A stretch of DNA of 64,000 bases from Polycyclovorans sp002706265 (GTDB lineage Bacteria; Pseudomonadota; Gammaproteobacteria; Nevskiales; Nevskiaceae): positions 1 to 64,000 of the forward strand of contig CAXBBM010000016.1 in NCBI GenBank assembly GCA_963973915.1. The letters are read 5' to 3'. A program made the position numbers and the translations under genes. Within the stretch, counting starts at the first letter, position 1, and each line of letters begins with the position of its first letter. Positions 42,877-50,810 of this stretch are shown here, piece after piece. The notes below the pieces were generated by a model. The model did not search any database and was not told the DNA's origin. It saw only the letters and a program-made list of their open reading frames with translations.

Positions 42877-43785
42877 CTAGTCAATCAGCTTTTCCCGAAA
42901 CCAGCGCCGAATCGAACCTGGCCCCACGCCGTGAATCCGCTTGAACGCCTTGCGGAACGCGGCTTCGGTTTCGTAGCCCATCTGCTCGGCCACCTGGGCG
43001 ACCGACACGGTGGGGTCTCTGAGCATCAGCTCGGCCTGGGTCATGCGCCAGCGGGTCAGGTAGTCGATGGGCGGCGCGCCGACCCGCTCGGCAAAATGCT
43101 GGGCGAAGGCACTGCGCGACATGCCCGCTTCACGGGCCAGGATGTCCAGCGTCCAGGCCTTGCCCGGTTCACGGTGCATCACCGCCAGCGCCTTGCGCAG
43201 GCGGGCGTCGGCCAGCCCGGCCAGCACGCCGCGCAAGTCGGACGACTGGTTGACGAAGTAGCGCACGGTCATCACGAACAGGGTGTCGGCCAGTTTGTCG
43301 AGCACCGTGCGGGTGCCCACCTCGGCACACGCCGCTTCACTGAGCAACAGTTGCGACAGCCCTTGCATGGCGCTGCCGCCGGCCTCGCGATCGACGACGA
43401 TCACCTGGGGCAGCGCCGCCAGCACCGGGTTGCGGCCGCCGGCGCGAAAGTCGAAGTAGCCGCAGACCATGGTGGTGAACGGCCCATCGCCGTCGAAGAT
43501 GCGTCGAGGCGCTTCACCTTCCAACACCGGGTCGGCGGTCAGCATGTGCCAGGCATCGTGCGGCAGCACCACCAGATCGCCGGCGTGCATCTGCATCGGC
43601 TCGGCCGATTCGTGCGTATGTAACCAGCAAGCGCCGCTGCCGATCAGATGAAAGGCGGCGCGACGGAAGCCCGTGGTGTTGTGTTGCCAGTGGCCACAGA
43701 ACGTCGGGTTGTCGTAAATGCCGGCCTGCAGTTGATAGGCGCTGAGTACGGTGGAAAGCAGGTCATCTTGCAGTGCGTCAGACAT
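42877..43785 (-). CDS. AraC-family transcriptional regulator
   Basis: This 302-aa regulator has an N-terminal cupin-type ligand domain (about 1-180, HMHAGDLVVLPHDAWHML-like metal/ligand region) and a C-terminal pair of helix-turn-helices: ILAREAGMSRSAFAQHF near 217-233 and VAEQMGYETEAAFRKAFKR near 265-283. The gene is 30 bp upstream of the lipoamide-dehydrogenase-like gene on the same strand and divergent from hvfX (112 bp apart), so it could control either. The ligand cannot be told from sequence. Confidence 0.88.
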   Translation of the reverse strand: MSDALQDDLLSTVLSAYQLQAGIYDNPTFCGHWQHNTTGFRRAAFHLIGSGACWLHTHESAEPMQMHAGDLVVLPHDAWHMLTADPVLEGEAPRRIFDGDGPFTTMVCGYFDFRAGGRNPVLAALPQVIVVDREAGGSAMQGLSQLLLSEAACAEVGTRTVLDKLADTLFVMTVRYFVNQSSDLRGVLAGLADARLRKALAVMHREPGKAWTLDILAREAGMSRSAFAQHFAERVGAPPIDYLTRWRMTQAELMLRDPTVSVAQVAEQMGYETEAAFRKAFKRIHGVGPGSIRRWFREKLID

Positions 43786-43897
43786 GTTTTGAACCTTGTG
43801 GAACGTGCGAGGGCGGGGGAATCAGTGAGTGCATTTGGACGATTGAACGCATTGTCGAGACGCTTGGCGACAGCCGCTGCCGAGACCGCAGTGCACC

Positions 43898-44548
43898 ATG
43901 ACGTCACCTTATTGCCAACCGGTCATGGTCATGTCACGAACTTTGGAGCATTGGGTGCGTCTTCCCGAGCGGGCCGCACCCCTCGATTTCATCGCGCCCC
44001 TGCTGTTGCGACTTTATCTTGCGCCGATCATGTGGATGGCAGGTGTCAGCAAATTGAACGCGTTCGAGTCCACGGTGGAATGGTTCGGCAATTCGGACTG
44101 GGGCTTGGGTCTGCCGTTCCCGACGCTGCTGGCAGGCCTGGCGACATGGACCGAAATTCTGGGCGGTGTCGCCCTGTTGCTGGGTCTGGCGGTGCGCTGG
44201 GTGAGCCTGCCGCTGATGGCCACGATGCTGGTGGCGGCGCTGTCCGTGCATCTGAAAAACGGTTGGCAGGCGATCGCCGATCCGGTCATGTGCCTGTTCA
44301 ATTGCAGCGACGCCCTGGCGGCAGTCGAACGCCTCGATCGTGCCAGAAGCATTCTCAAGTCGCATGGCGACTACGCCTGGCTGACGGAGCAGGGCAGTTT
44401 TGCGGTCATCAACAACGGGATCGAGTTTGCGGCAACCTATTTCGTGATGCTGTTGGTGTTGTTTTTCATCGGCGCTGGAAAGTATTTCAGCCTCGATCAT
44501 TGGATTGCCCGTGCCTTGGGTCGCGGGTCGGCCACTGATTCATCTTGA
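43898..44548 (+). CDS. hvfX: DoxX-family HvfX-like RiPP maturation membrane protein
   Basis: This 216-aa inner-membrane protein has four hydrophobic segments of the DoxX fold (LLLRLYLAPIMWMAGVSK near 30-47; ILGGVALLLGLAVRW; LPLMATMLVAALSVHL; FVMLLVLFFIGAGKYFSLD near 185-203). The NGIEFAATYFVMLL and GAGKYFSLDHW phrases match the HvfX branch found with Cys-rich RiPP precursors, proposed to handle copper or peptide maturation. It opens the hvfX-hvfA-hvfB-hvfC set. Methionines at 43925 and 43931 are also possible starts; no ribosome site decides. Confidence 0.78.
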   Translation: MTSPYCQPVMVMSRTLEHWVRLPERAAPLDFIAPLLLRLYLAPIMWMAGVSKLNAFESTVEWFGNSDWGLGLPFPTLLAGLATWTEILGGVALLLGLAVRWVSLPLMATMLVAALSVHLKNGWQAIADPVMCLFNCSDALAAVERLDRARSILKSHGDYAWLTEQGSFAVINNGIEFAATYFVMLLVLFFIGAGKYFSLDHWIARALGRGSATDSS

Positions 44549-44598
44549 ATCAGGGCTGTCTATTACCCAAGTGTCGTTTCAATTTAGGAGCTTTTCTC

Positions 44599-44874
44599 AT
44601 GTCAAAGAAAACCGTTTCACTTTCTGCAGGTGCTGCACTTCTGGCCTTGGGCGGTCTGACCGCGTCGCCGTCACTGTTTGCTGCCGCTGATCTGCCGCAG
44701 GGCTATCAGGTTGCTGAAGCTGAAGCAGGCGAAGCCAAGTGTGGCGAAGCCAAGTGCGGCGAGAAGGCCGGCGAAGCCAAGTGTGGTGAAGCCAAGTGCG
44801 GCGAGAAGTCCGGCGAGAAGTCCGGCGAAGCCAAGTGTGGTGAAGGCAAGTGCGGCGAAAAGAAGGGCAGCTGA
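44599..44874 (+). CDS. hvfA: HvfA-like Cys-rich RiPP metallophore precursor
   Basis: This 91-aa secreted precursor has a Sec-type signal peptide (about 1-29, ending near SLFAA), then a low-complexity core. The core is six repeats of EAKCG or EGKCG spaced by EK/GEKSG (six Cys in total). In the oxazolin/bufferin family the Cys of EGKCG motifs are converted to oxazolone-thioamide or thiooxazole groups by an MNIO enzyme to bind copper; five repeats here read EAKCG rather than EGKCG. AGGAG lies 7 nt before the ATG. It is followed 11 bp later by the MNIO gene, the standard order. Confidence 0.85.
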   Translation: MSKKTVSLSAGAALLALGGLTASPSLFAAADLPQGYQVAEAEAGEAKCGEAKCGEKAGEAKCGEAKCGEKSGEKSGEAKCGEGKCGEKKGS

Positions 44875-44885
44875 TCTCTTCGGCA

Positions 44886-45761
44886 ATGCACACCGCCCCG
44901 GCACGGCTGGCCTGCGTGTCCGGGGCGGGTTTGGGTTTGCGCCGAGAGCTGTTGGCGCCGCTGGCCGATCGGTCAGCGGACCCGGCAGCGGGCATCGGCT
45001 TCATGGAAGTCGCGCCCGAAAACTGGTTGCAGATTGGCGGTCGGTTGGGGCGGCAGTTTCGCGCCTACACCGAACGCTTTCCGTTTGTCTGCCATGGCCT
45101 GTCGCTGTCGATCGGCAGCCCGGCGCCGCTGGATGTGGCGTTCGTCAAGCGTGTCAGAACCTTTCTGGATGCCCACGGCATCCATGACTACAGCGAACAT
45201 TTGACCTGGACGGGGGACGAGGGGCAGGTCTACGACCTGTTGCCGATCCCGTTCACCGAAGCGGCGGTGCATCACGTCGCCGCCCGCGTACGCCAGGCCC
45301 AAGACCTGCTCGGGCGTCGTATCGCGCTGGAAAACGCCAGCTATTACGCGCCGCTCGCCACCGAACTGAGCGAAGCGCAGTTCATCACGGCCGTGCTCGA
45401 AGAGGCCGACTGTGACCTGCTGCTGGACGTCAACAATGTCTACGTGAACAGCGTCAACCACGGTTACGACCCCCTTGCGTTCATGGACCAGCTGCCGCTG
45501 GCCCGCGTGCGCTACCTGCACATGGCCGGTCACTACACGGAATCTCCGACCCTGCTGGTCGACACCCACGGCGCCGATGTCATCGACCCGGTGTGGGATC
45601 TGCTGGACGCGACCTACGCGCGCCTGGGCCCGGTACCGACCTTGCTGGAGCGCGACTTCAACCTGCCACCGTTGCCGAAAATCTTCGACGAACTGTCTGG
45701 CATCCGCACGCGGCAGGCGCGTGCCGTGCCCGCCCGCGCCACGGCACCCGAGACCGCCTGA
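44886..45761 (+). CDS. hvfB: HvfB-like MNIO peptide maturase (DUF692)
   Basis: This 291-aa TIM-barrel multinuclear non-haem iron oxygenase is the MbnB/DUF692 type. Conserved metal and substrate regions are GIGFMEVAPENW near 36-47, HGLSLSIGS near 70, YSEHLTW near 100, ALENASYYAP near 150, LLLDVNNVYVN near 180, LHMAGHYTE near 209 and DTHGADVIDPVWDLL near 222. It should modify the Cys residues of HvfA together with HvfC. The ATG at 44886 is preferred over a GTG at 44850 that lies inside hvfA. Its stop overlaps the hvfC start (TGATG). Confidence 0.9.
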   Translation: MHTAPARLACVSGAGLGLRRELLAPLADRSADPAAGIGFMEVAPENWLQIGGRLGRQFRAYTERFPFVCHGLSLSIGSPAPLDVAFVKRVRTFLDAHGIHDYSEHLTWTGDEGQVYDLLPIPFTEAAVHHVAARVRQAQDLLGRRIALENASYYAPLATELSEAQFITAVLEEADCDLLLDVNNVYVNSVNHGYDPLAFMDQLPLARVRYLHMAGHYTESPTLLVDTHGADVIDPVWDLLDATYARLGPVPTLLERDFNLPPLPKIFDELSGIRTRQARAVPARATAPETA

Positions 45762-46579
45762 TGGGTCACTTTGAAGCGGTGCAACGGCAGTTCATCGCCC
45801 ACCTGCGTGACCCCGAAGGCGCGCCTGCGGCGGGCATGCCGGCCGAACGCGCAAAGGTTTACGAATCGCTCATTTACGGCAACATCGATTCGGTTTTGCG
45901 TTCCGGGTTTCCGGTACTGCGGGGTCTTGATGACGACGCGCGCTGGCACCAGCGGGTGCGCGCCTTCTTGCGCGAGCACCGCTGCACGCCGGCCGAGTTT
46001 CACCGTGTGGCAGGCTGCTTCGTCGACTTTGTTCATGCGCATCCCCGCGCCGTGCCGGACGACTGGCCGTTCCTCGCCGAGCTGGCGCATTACGAGTGGG
46101 TGGAGATGGCCCTGGCCATCGCCCCCGACCAGGTGGACTGGCAGGCTGCCGCGGACGACGCCAATGAGACGGAGTGGGTGATGTCACCGCTGGCGGCCGT
46201 GCTGGCCTATTGCGCCCCGGTTCACAGCATTGGCCCCGGCGTGCTGCCAGAGATGGCGCCCCAGCCAGAGACGTTTCTGGCGGTGCGCCGCAACCGTCAC
46301 GACGGCGTGCAGTTCATGCAGCTCAATGCGCTCACCTACCAGTTGCTGGCATGGATGCGCGGTAACGACGAGGCGACGGTCACCGAGGCTGTCGAGGCCT
46401 TTTGCGAGGCGCTGCCCGCGCTGGCCGAGCCGCTACGCGCCCAGGCCCCCGGTTTGATCGCGCACCTGCGCGACAGCGACGTGCTGGTGCCGCGTCATGC
46501 GGTGCGCAGGCTGCCCGTGTTTCCCGAGGCCCGCCCGGAACAGCGGCTGCCCGCCATGCGAGACGGCCTGCTCGGTTGA
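45761..46579 (+). CDS. hvfC: HvfC-like RiPP maturation partner (DUF2063)
   Basis: This 272-aa protein has an N-terminal DUF2063/BufC-type helical domain (FEAVQRQFIAHLRDP near 4, then RAKVYESLIYGNIDSVLRSGF-type region near 30-50 and LAELAHYEWVEMAL near 105) and a winged C-terminal part. By analogy with MbnC and BufC it holds the peptide precursor and completes the HvfB enzyme. Start and stop are tightly coupled to hvfB. The operon ends here, 33 bp from the convergent AEC transporter gene, and no clear terminator is seen. Confidence 0.88.
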   Translation: MGHFEAVQRQFIAHLRDPEGAPAAGMPAERAKVYESLIYGNIDSVLRSGFPVLRGLDDDARWHQRVRAFLREHRCTPAEFHRVAGCFVDFVHAHPRAVPDDWPFLAELAHYEWVEMALAIAPDQVDWQAAADDANETEWVMSPLAAVLAYCAPVHSIGPGVLPEMAPQPETFLAVRRNRHDGVQFMQLNALTYQLLAWMRGNDEATVTEAVEAFCEALPALAEPLRAQAPGLIAHLRDSDVLVPRHAVRRLPVFPEARPEQRLPAMRDGLLG

Positions 46580-46612
46580 TGCGCGCCGCGATCGACACGC
46601 GCAGGCGTTGGC

Positions 46613-47485
46613 TCAGAGGATGAACAGCAGCACCGCCGGAATCACCGCCAGCGCGGCAAGGTTGCCAAAGCCGACGATGGTCGCCACCTCGGCGGGGCAG
46701 GCGTCATACCGCTCGGCCAGCAGGTAGTTCATCACCGCGGGCGGCAAGGCGCCAAACAGAATCAGCACCTTGGCGGTGAGTGGGTCCAGGGCCAGCAGCC
46801 AGATCGCGGCACCGGCACAGACGATGCCGGTGGCGGGCGCCAGCGCCGCGCCAATGAGGCCGATGCGCCAATGGGTCAGATCAACATCGGTCAGGCGCAC
46901 GCCCAGCGCCACCAGCATCAGCGGAATCGCCACGTCGGACAGCATTTCGATGCCCGGCAGCATCATCGTCGGTGCGTGCAGGCCGGCCAGGTAAAAGCCG
47001 AAGCCCAGCGCGGTGGCAATGACGATGGGGTTCTTGACCAGTAACGACAGGTCCAGCCGCCCGCGCACCAGCCAGATGCCCACCGTGAAATGCAGGGCCA
47101 CGTAGACCACGAAGGTCACCACCGCCAACGGCAGGGCCGTCTCGCCGAAGGCCAGCAGGGTGAGCGGCAGGCCCAGATTGCCGCAGTTGTTCATCATCGC
47201 CGTGGGCACCAGCGCCTTGACGGGGAGCTTCAGCCCGCGCGCCACGGGCCAGGCCAGCAGGCCCGAGCCCAGCACCACCACGGCGGCGCCGATGACGATG
47301 CCGCCCCATTCCAGGTCGGCCGGAATCTTCTCGCTGAGCACGAAGAACAGCAGCGGCGGGATGAACAGCGTCAGGTTGATGCGGTTGACGAACTCGATGC
47401 CGTCGGGATGGACGCGGCCATACCCATACCCCACCGCAACGATCAGAAAGATCGGCACCGTGACGCCGAGGACGGCGGTGATCAT
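46613..47485 (-). CDS. AEC-family (auxin efflux carrier-like) transporter
   Basis: This 290-aa inner-membrane protein has about ten hydrophobic helices. Features of the bacterial AEC/malonate-transporter group are VPIFLIVAVGYGYGR near 9, MMNNCGNLGLPLTLLAFGE near 97-115 (the conserved Asn/Gly break in helix 4) and LPPAVMNYLLAERYD near 245. These proteins move small organic anions; the substrate cannot be read from sequence. The gene faces hvfC and is followed in the same direction by no other gene. Confidence 0.87.
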   Translation of the reverse strand: MITAVLGVTVPIFLIVAVGYGYGRVHPDGIEFVNRINLTLFIPPLLFFVLSEKIPADLEWGGIVIGAAVVVLGSGLLAWPVARGLKLPVKALVPTAMMNNCGNLGLPLTLLAFGETALPLAVVTFVVYVALHFTVGIWLVRGRLDLSLLVKNPIVIATALGFGFYLAGLHAPTMMLPGIEMLSDVAIPLMLVALGVRLTDVDLTHWRIGLIGAALAPATGIVCAGAAIWLLALDPLTAKVLILFGALPPAVMNYLLAERYDACPAEVATIVGFGNLAALAVIPAVLLFIL

Positions 47486-47551
47486 GTCGGTGGCGCGCCG
47501 CAGCGGGCGGCGCCGTGCATCAGTGCATTCATCCGCGCAGCTTACGGTCTG

Positions 47552-48229
47552 TCAGGCGCCGGCCTTGGGCGGCCGGGTGGTGACATTGCGCCGCACCCGC
47601 AACTGGCTGCCGATCAGCAGTGCGAACTGTTCCAGCTGATGGCGTAGCGACGCCGGGTCGGGTGCAAGGTGGGCCTGGGCGGCAAGTCCGTGCAGAAAGC
47701 AGGCCATTTGCACGAACACGGTTCGCGGCTTGACCAAGGCGCCCGGCGCGGATTCGAAGTAATGGTCCACCGCCGGTTCGTATTGACTGCGCACCCGCAC
47801 CAGCAGGCTGGCCAGCGCGGCGGCCATTTCCGGGTCCTGATGGCTGGCCGTGAGCAGCGCCTGGTAGACCAGAAAGCGCTCGGTGCTGAACAGTTGGTCC
47901 CAGGCGCCGGTCACGGTTTGCCGCAGGCGGCCGGCCGGGTCGGGCAGGGCCAGCAGGACCCGTCCCAGATCTTTGTAGAGCTGCCTGAACAGGTCTTCGG
48001 CCGCTTCCAGCATCAACTGCTGGCGTGAACCGAAGTGATGTACCTGCGCGCCGCGCGAGACGCCTGCCTCGGCGACGATCACCGCCAGGCTTGCGCCCTG
48101 GTACCCGTGCCGCGCCAGGCAGACGACGGTGGCATCGAGCAGGCGTCGGCGGGTGTCGGCGCTGCGGTCGGCCTGGCGTCGCCGAGGGGTGGGGCGTTCA
48201 GTGGCAGTAGCGGGGCGTTGCCTGGTCAT
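47552..48229 (-). CDS. TetR-family repressor
   Basis: This 225-aa regulator has an N-terminal helix-turn-helix (ATVVCLARHGYQGASLAVIV then GVSRGAQVHHFGSRQQLM, about 30-70) and a C-terminal ligand domain. It is divergent from the acyl-CoA dehydrogenase gene with a palindromic operator between them, so it most likely represses that operon and itself, with an acyl-CoA or related compound as inducer (inference). ATG at 48229 is chosen because an ATG at 48241 would lie within the operator. Confidence 0.87.
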   Translation of the reverse strand: MTRQRPATATERPTPRRRQADRSADTRRRLLDATVVCLARHGYQGASLAVIVAEAGVSRGAQVHHFGSRQQLMLEAAEDLFRQLYKDLGRVLLALPDPAGRLRQTVTGAWDQLFSTERFLVYQALLTASHQDPEMAAALASLLVRVRSQYEPAVDHYFESAPGALVKPRTVFVQMACFLHGLAAQAHLAPDPASLRHQLEQFALLIGSQLRVRRNVTTRPPKAGA

Positions 48230-48237
48230 GATCTGCA

Positions 48238-48259
48238 ACATACGGTCCGGTCGGTATGT
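48238..48259. promoter_or_regulatory. Palindromic operator between tetR and the acyl-CoA dehydrogenase gene
   Basis: ACATAC (48238-48243) and GTATGT (48254-48259) are perfect arms around a nearly symmetric GGTCCGGTCG. The form is typical of TetR-family sites of the TACCGnnCGGTA kind. It lies 8 bp upstream of the tetR start and about 60 bp before the dehydrogenase start. Confidence 0.65.
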
Positions 48260-48320
48260 AAATATACGCCGATCCCTTTTCCCTCTCCAATTTCCTTTTC
48301 CTTTTTATTCGAGGCTTCAA

Positions 48321-49460
48321 ATGATTCCGCGCACCCTGTTCACTGCCGAGCATGACGATTTCCGCAAGACCGTTCGCCGTTTTTTCGAGACCGAGGTGGT
48401 GCCCCACCGTGAGGCCTGGGACGAGCAGCAGCACGTCGACCGCGCCGTCTGGAACAAGGCCGGTGAGCTGGGCCTGCTGTGCGCCACCATGCCGGAGCAG
48501 TACGGCGGCCTGGGCGTTGACCGCACCTACAGCACCATCCTGATGGAAGAGCAGTCGTACGCGGGTGACTCCGGTGTGGGCTTCGCGCTGCATTCCGACA
48601 TCGTGGCGCCCTACATCAACAATTTCGGAACCCACGACCAGAAAGCCAAATACCTGCCGAAGCTGGCATCGGGCGAGATGATTGGCGCCATTGCCATGAC
48701 CGAGCCGGGCACCGGGTCTGACCTGCAGGCGGTGAAGTCCACGGCCGTGCTCGATGGCGATGACTACGTGCTCAACGGCTCGAAGATCTTCATCACCAAT
48801 GGGTATCTGTCTGACCTGGTGATTGTGGTGGCCAAGACCGGCAACAGCGGTGAAGGCGCCAAGGACATCTCGTTGCTGATCGTCGAGGCCAGCAGCCCCG
48901 GTTTCACCAAGGGCAAGCCGCTCAAGAAAGTGGGCATGAAGGCGCAGGACACCTGCGAGCTGTTCTTCAACGACGTGCGCGTGCCCAAGGCCAATCTGCT
49001 GGGGCAGCAGGGCATGGGCTTCATCATGCTGATGAAGGAGCTGGCCTGGGAGCGGTTGATCATTGCCATCACCTCGGTGGCCGGCGCCGAAGCCGCGCTG
49101 AAGCACACCCTGGAGTACACCCGGAGCCGCAAGGTCTTCGGCAAGCCGGTGGCCAGCTTCCAGAACACCCGCTTCAAGCTGGCCGAAATGAAGTCGGAAC
49201 TGGCCATCGCGCGCGTCTATGTCGACCGCTGCCTCGAGATGATTCTGGCCGGCAAGCTCGGCGTGGAGGACGCGGCCATCGCCAAGTACTGGACCTCGGA
49301 CCTGATGAACAAGGTCATCGACGAATGCGTGCAGCTGCACGGCGGTTACGGCTACATGCTGGAATACCCTGTGGCCCGCGCCTGGATCGACGCCCGTGCC
49401 CAGCGCATCTACGGCGGCACCAACGAAATCATGAAAGAACTCATCTCCCGCACGCTCTGA
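48321..49460 (+). CDS. Acyl-CoA dehydrogenase
   Basis: This 379-aa flavoenzyme is of the ordinary acyl-CoA dehydrogenase size. FAD- and substrate-contacting motifs are IAMTEPGTGSDL near 125 and KIFITNGYLSDLVI near 155. QLHGGYGYMLEYPV near 335 and IYGGTNEIMKELISR near 361-375 (catalytic Glu) end the protein. GAGG precedes the ATG by 7 nt. It probably forms an operon with the CoA-transferase gene 14 bp downstream, under the divergent TetR regulator; together they would activate and oxidise a carboxylic acid. Confidence 0.92.
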   Translation: MIPRTLFTAEHDDFRKTVRRFFETEVVPHREAWDEQQHVDRAVWNKAGELGLLCATMPEQYGGLGVDRTYSTILMEEQSYAGDSGVGFALHSDIVAPYINNFGTHDQKAKYLPKLASGEMIGAIAMTEPGTGSDLQAVKSTAVLDGDDYVLNGSKIFITNGYLSDLVIVVAKTGNSGEGAKDISLLIVEASSPGFTKGKPLKKVGMKAQDTCELFFNDVRVPKANLLGQQGMGFIMLMKELAWERLIIAITSVAGAEAALKHTLEYTRSRKVFGKPVASFQNTRFKLAEMKSELAIARVYVDRCLEMILAGKLGVEDAAIAKYWTSDLMNKVIDECVQLHGGYGYMLEYPVARAWIDARAQRIYGGTNEIMKELISRTL

Positions 49461-49474
49461 AGGAGCCCAAAACC

Positions 49475-50572
49475 ATGTCGCTCAATCCGCTGCTCAAAGG
49501 CATCCGCATCATCGACGCATCGCGCCTGCTGCCCGGTCCGTTCTGTTCGTTCTACCTGGCGCAGATGGGCGCCGAAGTGATCAAGGTTGAAGAACCGGGG
49601 GTCGGCGACTATGCGCGTGACATGTCGATGGACCTGTTCACCATGGTCAACCGCGGCAAAAAGTCGGTGGTGCTTGACCTGCGCAAACCCGAAGATGCCG
49701 AAGCCTTCCGCCAGCTGGCCGACAGCGCCGACGTGGTGCTCGAATCCTTCCGCCCGGGGGTCATGAAAAAGCTCGGCTGCGACTACGACACCCTGCGCGC
49801 CCGCAACCCCAAACTGGTCTACGCCGCGCTCACCGGCTACGGCCAGACCGGGCCGTACCTCAACCGGCCCGGCCACGACATGAACTACCGCGGCTACGCC
49901 GGCGAGCTCGATCAGAACGCCGTGGCCGGTGGCCCGCCGATTCAAGGCAACGTGCAATACGCCGATCTGGCGGGCGGCGCCCTGACCTGTGCCGTGGGCA
50001 TCCTCGGCGCGGTGATCGGCGCCAAGGCCTCGGGCCAGGGCACCATGGTCGACGTGGCGATGATGGACGGCACCATGGCGCTGCAGGTGGCGGCAATGGG
50101 CAGCCGGCGCGTGCTGGGCGCCACGCCCCCAAGAGGCACCGACTTCCTCGCCGGCAGCCTGCCCAACTACAGCATCTACGAAACCCGGGACGGCAAGCAT
50201 GTCGCCATGGGTTCGCTGGAGCCCAAGTTCTTCAAGCGCACGCTGGAACTGGCCGGCGCACTCGACCTGCTCAAGCTGCCGATGGTGCCCGGCCCCAAGG
50301 GTGAGCCGCTGCGCGAGGCGCTGAGGGCGCTGATCAAAACCCGCACCCGCGATGAGTGGGAAGCGCTGCTGGCCCACGAAGACACCTGCGTCAGCGGCAT
50401 TTACACGCTCGACGAAGCGCTCGAGAACGAACAGGTCAAGGCGCGCGGCTTCGTTGAAGACGTTGGCGGCAAGCCGGCCTTCGGCCTGCCCATTCGCTTC
50501 TCGCACGCCCAGGCCACGGGCGGTGACAGCCCCAAGCTGGGCGAACACACGGCGCAGGTTCTGGGCCGCTGA
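49475..50572 (+). CDS. CaiB/BaiF-family (class III) CoA-transferase
   Basis: This 365-aa enzyme moves CoA between acyl groups through an aspartyl anhydride. The family N-terminus GIRIIDASRLLPGPFCSFYL, the VEEPGVGDYAR segment and VNRGKKSVVLDLR near 55-70 are present. The catalytic Asp is expected in the NRPGHDMNYRGYAG region near 129-142. AGGAG lies just upstream of the ATG. Coexpression with the acyl-CoA dehydrogenase suggests a role in degrading a branched or aromatic acid; the substrate is unknown. Confidence 0.9.
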   Translation: MSLNPLLKGIRIIDASRLLPGPFCSFYLAQMGAEVIKVEEPGVGDYARDMSMDLFTMVNRGKKSVVLDLRKPEDAEAFRQLADSADVVLESFRPGVMKKLGCDYDTLRARNPKLVYAALTGYGQTGPYLNRPGHDMNYRGYAGELDQNAVAGGPPIQGNVQYADLAGGALTCAVGILGAVIGAKASGQGTMVDVAMMDGTMALQVAAMGSRRVLGATPPRGTDFLAGSLPNYSIYETRDGKHVAMGSLEPKFFKRTLELAGALDLLKLPMVPGPKGEPLREALRALIKTRTRDEWEALLAHEDTCVSGIYTLDEALENEQVKARGFVEDVGGKPAFGLPIRFSHAQATGGDSPKLGEHTAQVLGR

Positions 50573-50577
50573 GCGGC

Positions 50578-50654
50578 GCGCAGTGCTGTCTCATGAGGCA
50601 GCACTGCGCCCTTGTGGTGCGTGGCCCGCCGCGCCGGCGACGCGGGCCACGCAC
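50578..50654. repeat. Two tandem strong hairpins after the CoA-transferase gene
   Basis: The first (50578-50609) is a 32-bp near-perfect palindrome with arms GCGCAGTGCTGTCTCA and TGAGGCAGCACTGCGC. The second has 13-bp perfect arms, GTGCGTGGCCCGC (50617-50629) and GCGGGCCACGCAC (50642-50654). Neither has a T-run. They probably stop or protect transcripts, or are REP-like elements. Confidence 0.6.
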
Positions 50655-50754
50655 GCGGCGCTGCCGCCGCACGTGCTCTTAGCTTATTGATTCAAATAGA
50701 AGTTAATCCCGGAACGTCGGGCTGCGGCGGACGGCCGCGGGTTTCTGGGCTGGG

Positions 50755-50771
50755 TTGGCACGGGCCTTGCT
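50755..50771 (+). promoter_or_regulatory. Sigma-54 promoter of the urea-degradation operon
   Basis: TTGGCACGGGCCTTGCT matches the -24/-12 consensus (TGGCACG, 4 bp, TTGCT) with no mismatch in its core. The start site is expected near 50782. Sigma-54 fits NtrC control of nitrogen scavenging; an NtrC site upstream was not found. Confidence 0.75.
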
Positions 50772-50780
50772 GTGCACTGT

Positions 50781-50792
50781 CTTGTACACAAG
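50781..50792. promoter_or_regulatory. GntR-type palindrome over the transcription start
   Basis: CTTGTACACAAG has perfect 5-bp arms around AC and fits the TnGT..ACnA pattern of FCD-type GntR sites. It covers the predicted start of the sigma-54 transcript, so binding by the GntR protein encoded downstream would repress the operon. Confidence 0.55.
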
Positions 50793-50810
50793 CCAGTGCT
50801 CAAGACCAAC

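Noticed and set aside
41518..43623. 701-aa open frame opposite the lipoamide-dehydrogenase-like and AraC genes
   Set aside because: It crosses two genuine genes and their gap, and reads as His/Gly/Arg-rich sequence without domains.
44671..45004. Repetitive minus-strand frames opposite hvfA
   Set aside because: They mirror the EAKCG repeat of the precursor and have no ribosome site; the plus strand has signal peptide, ribosome site and operon context.
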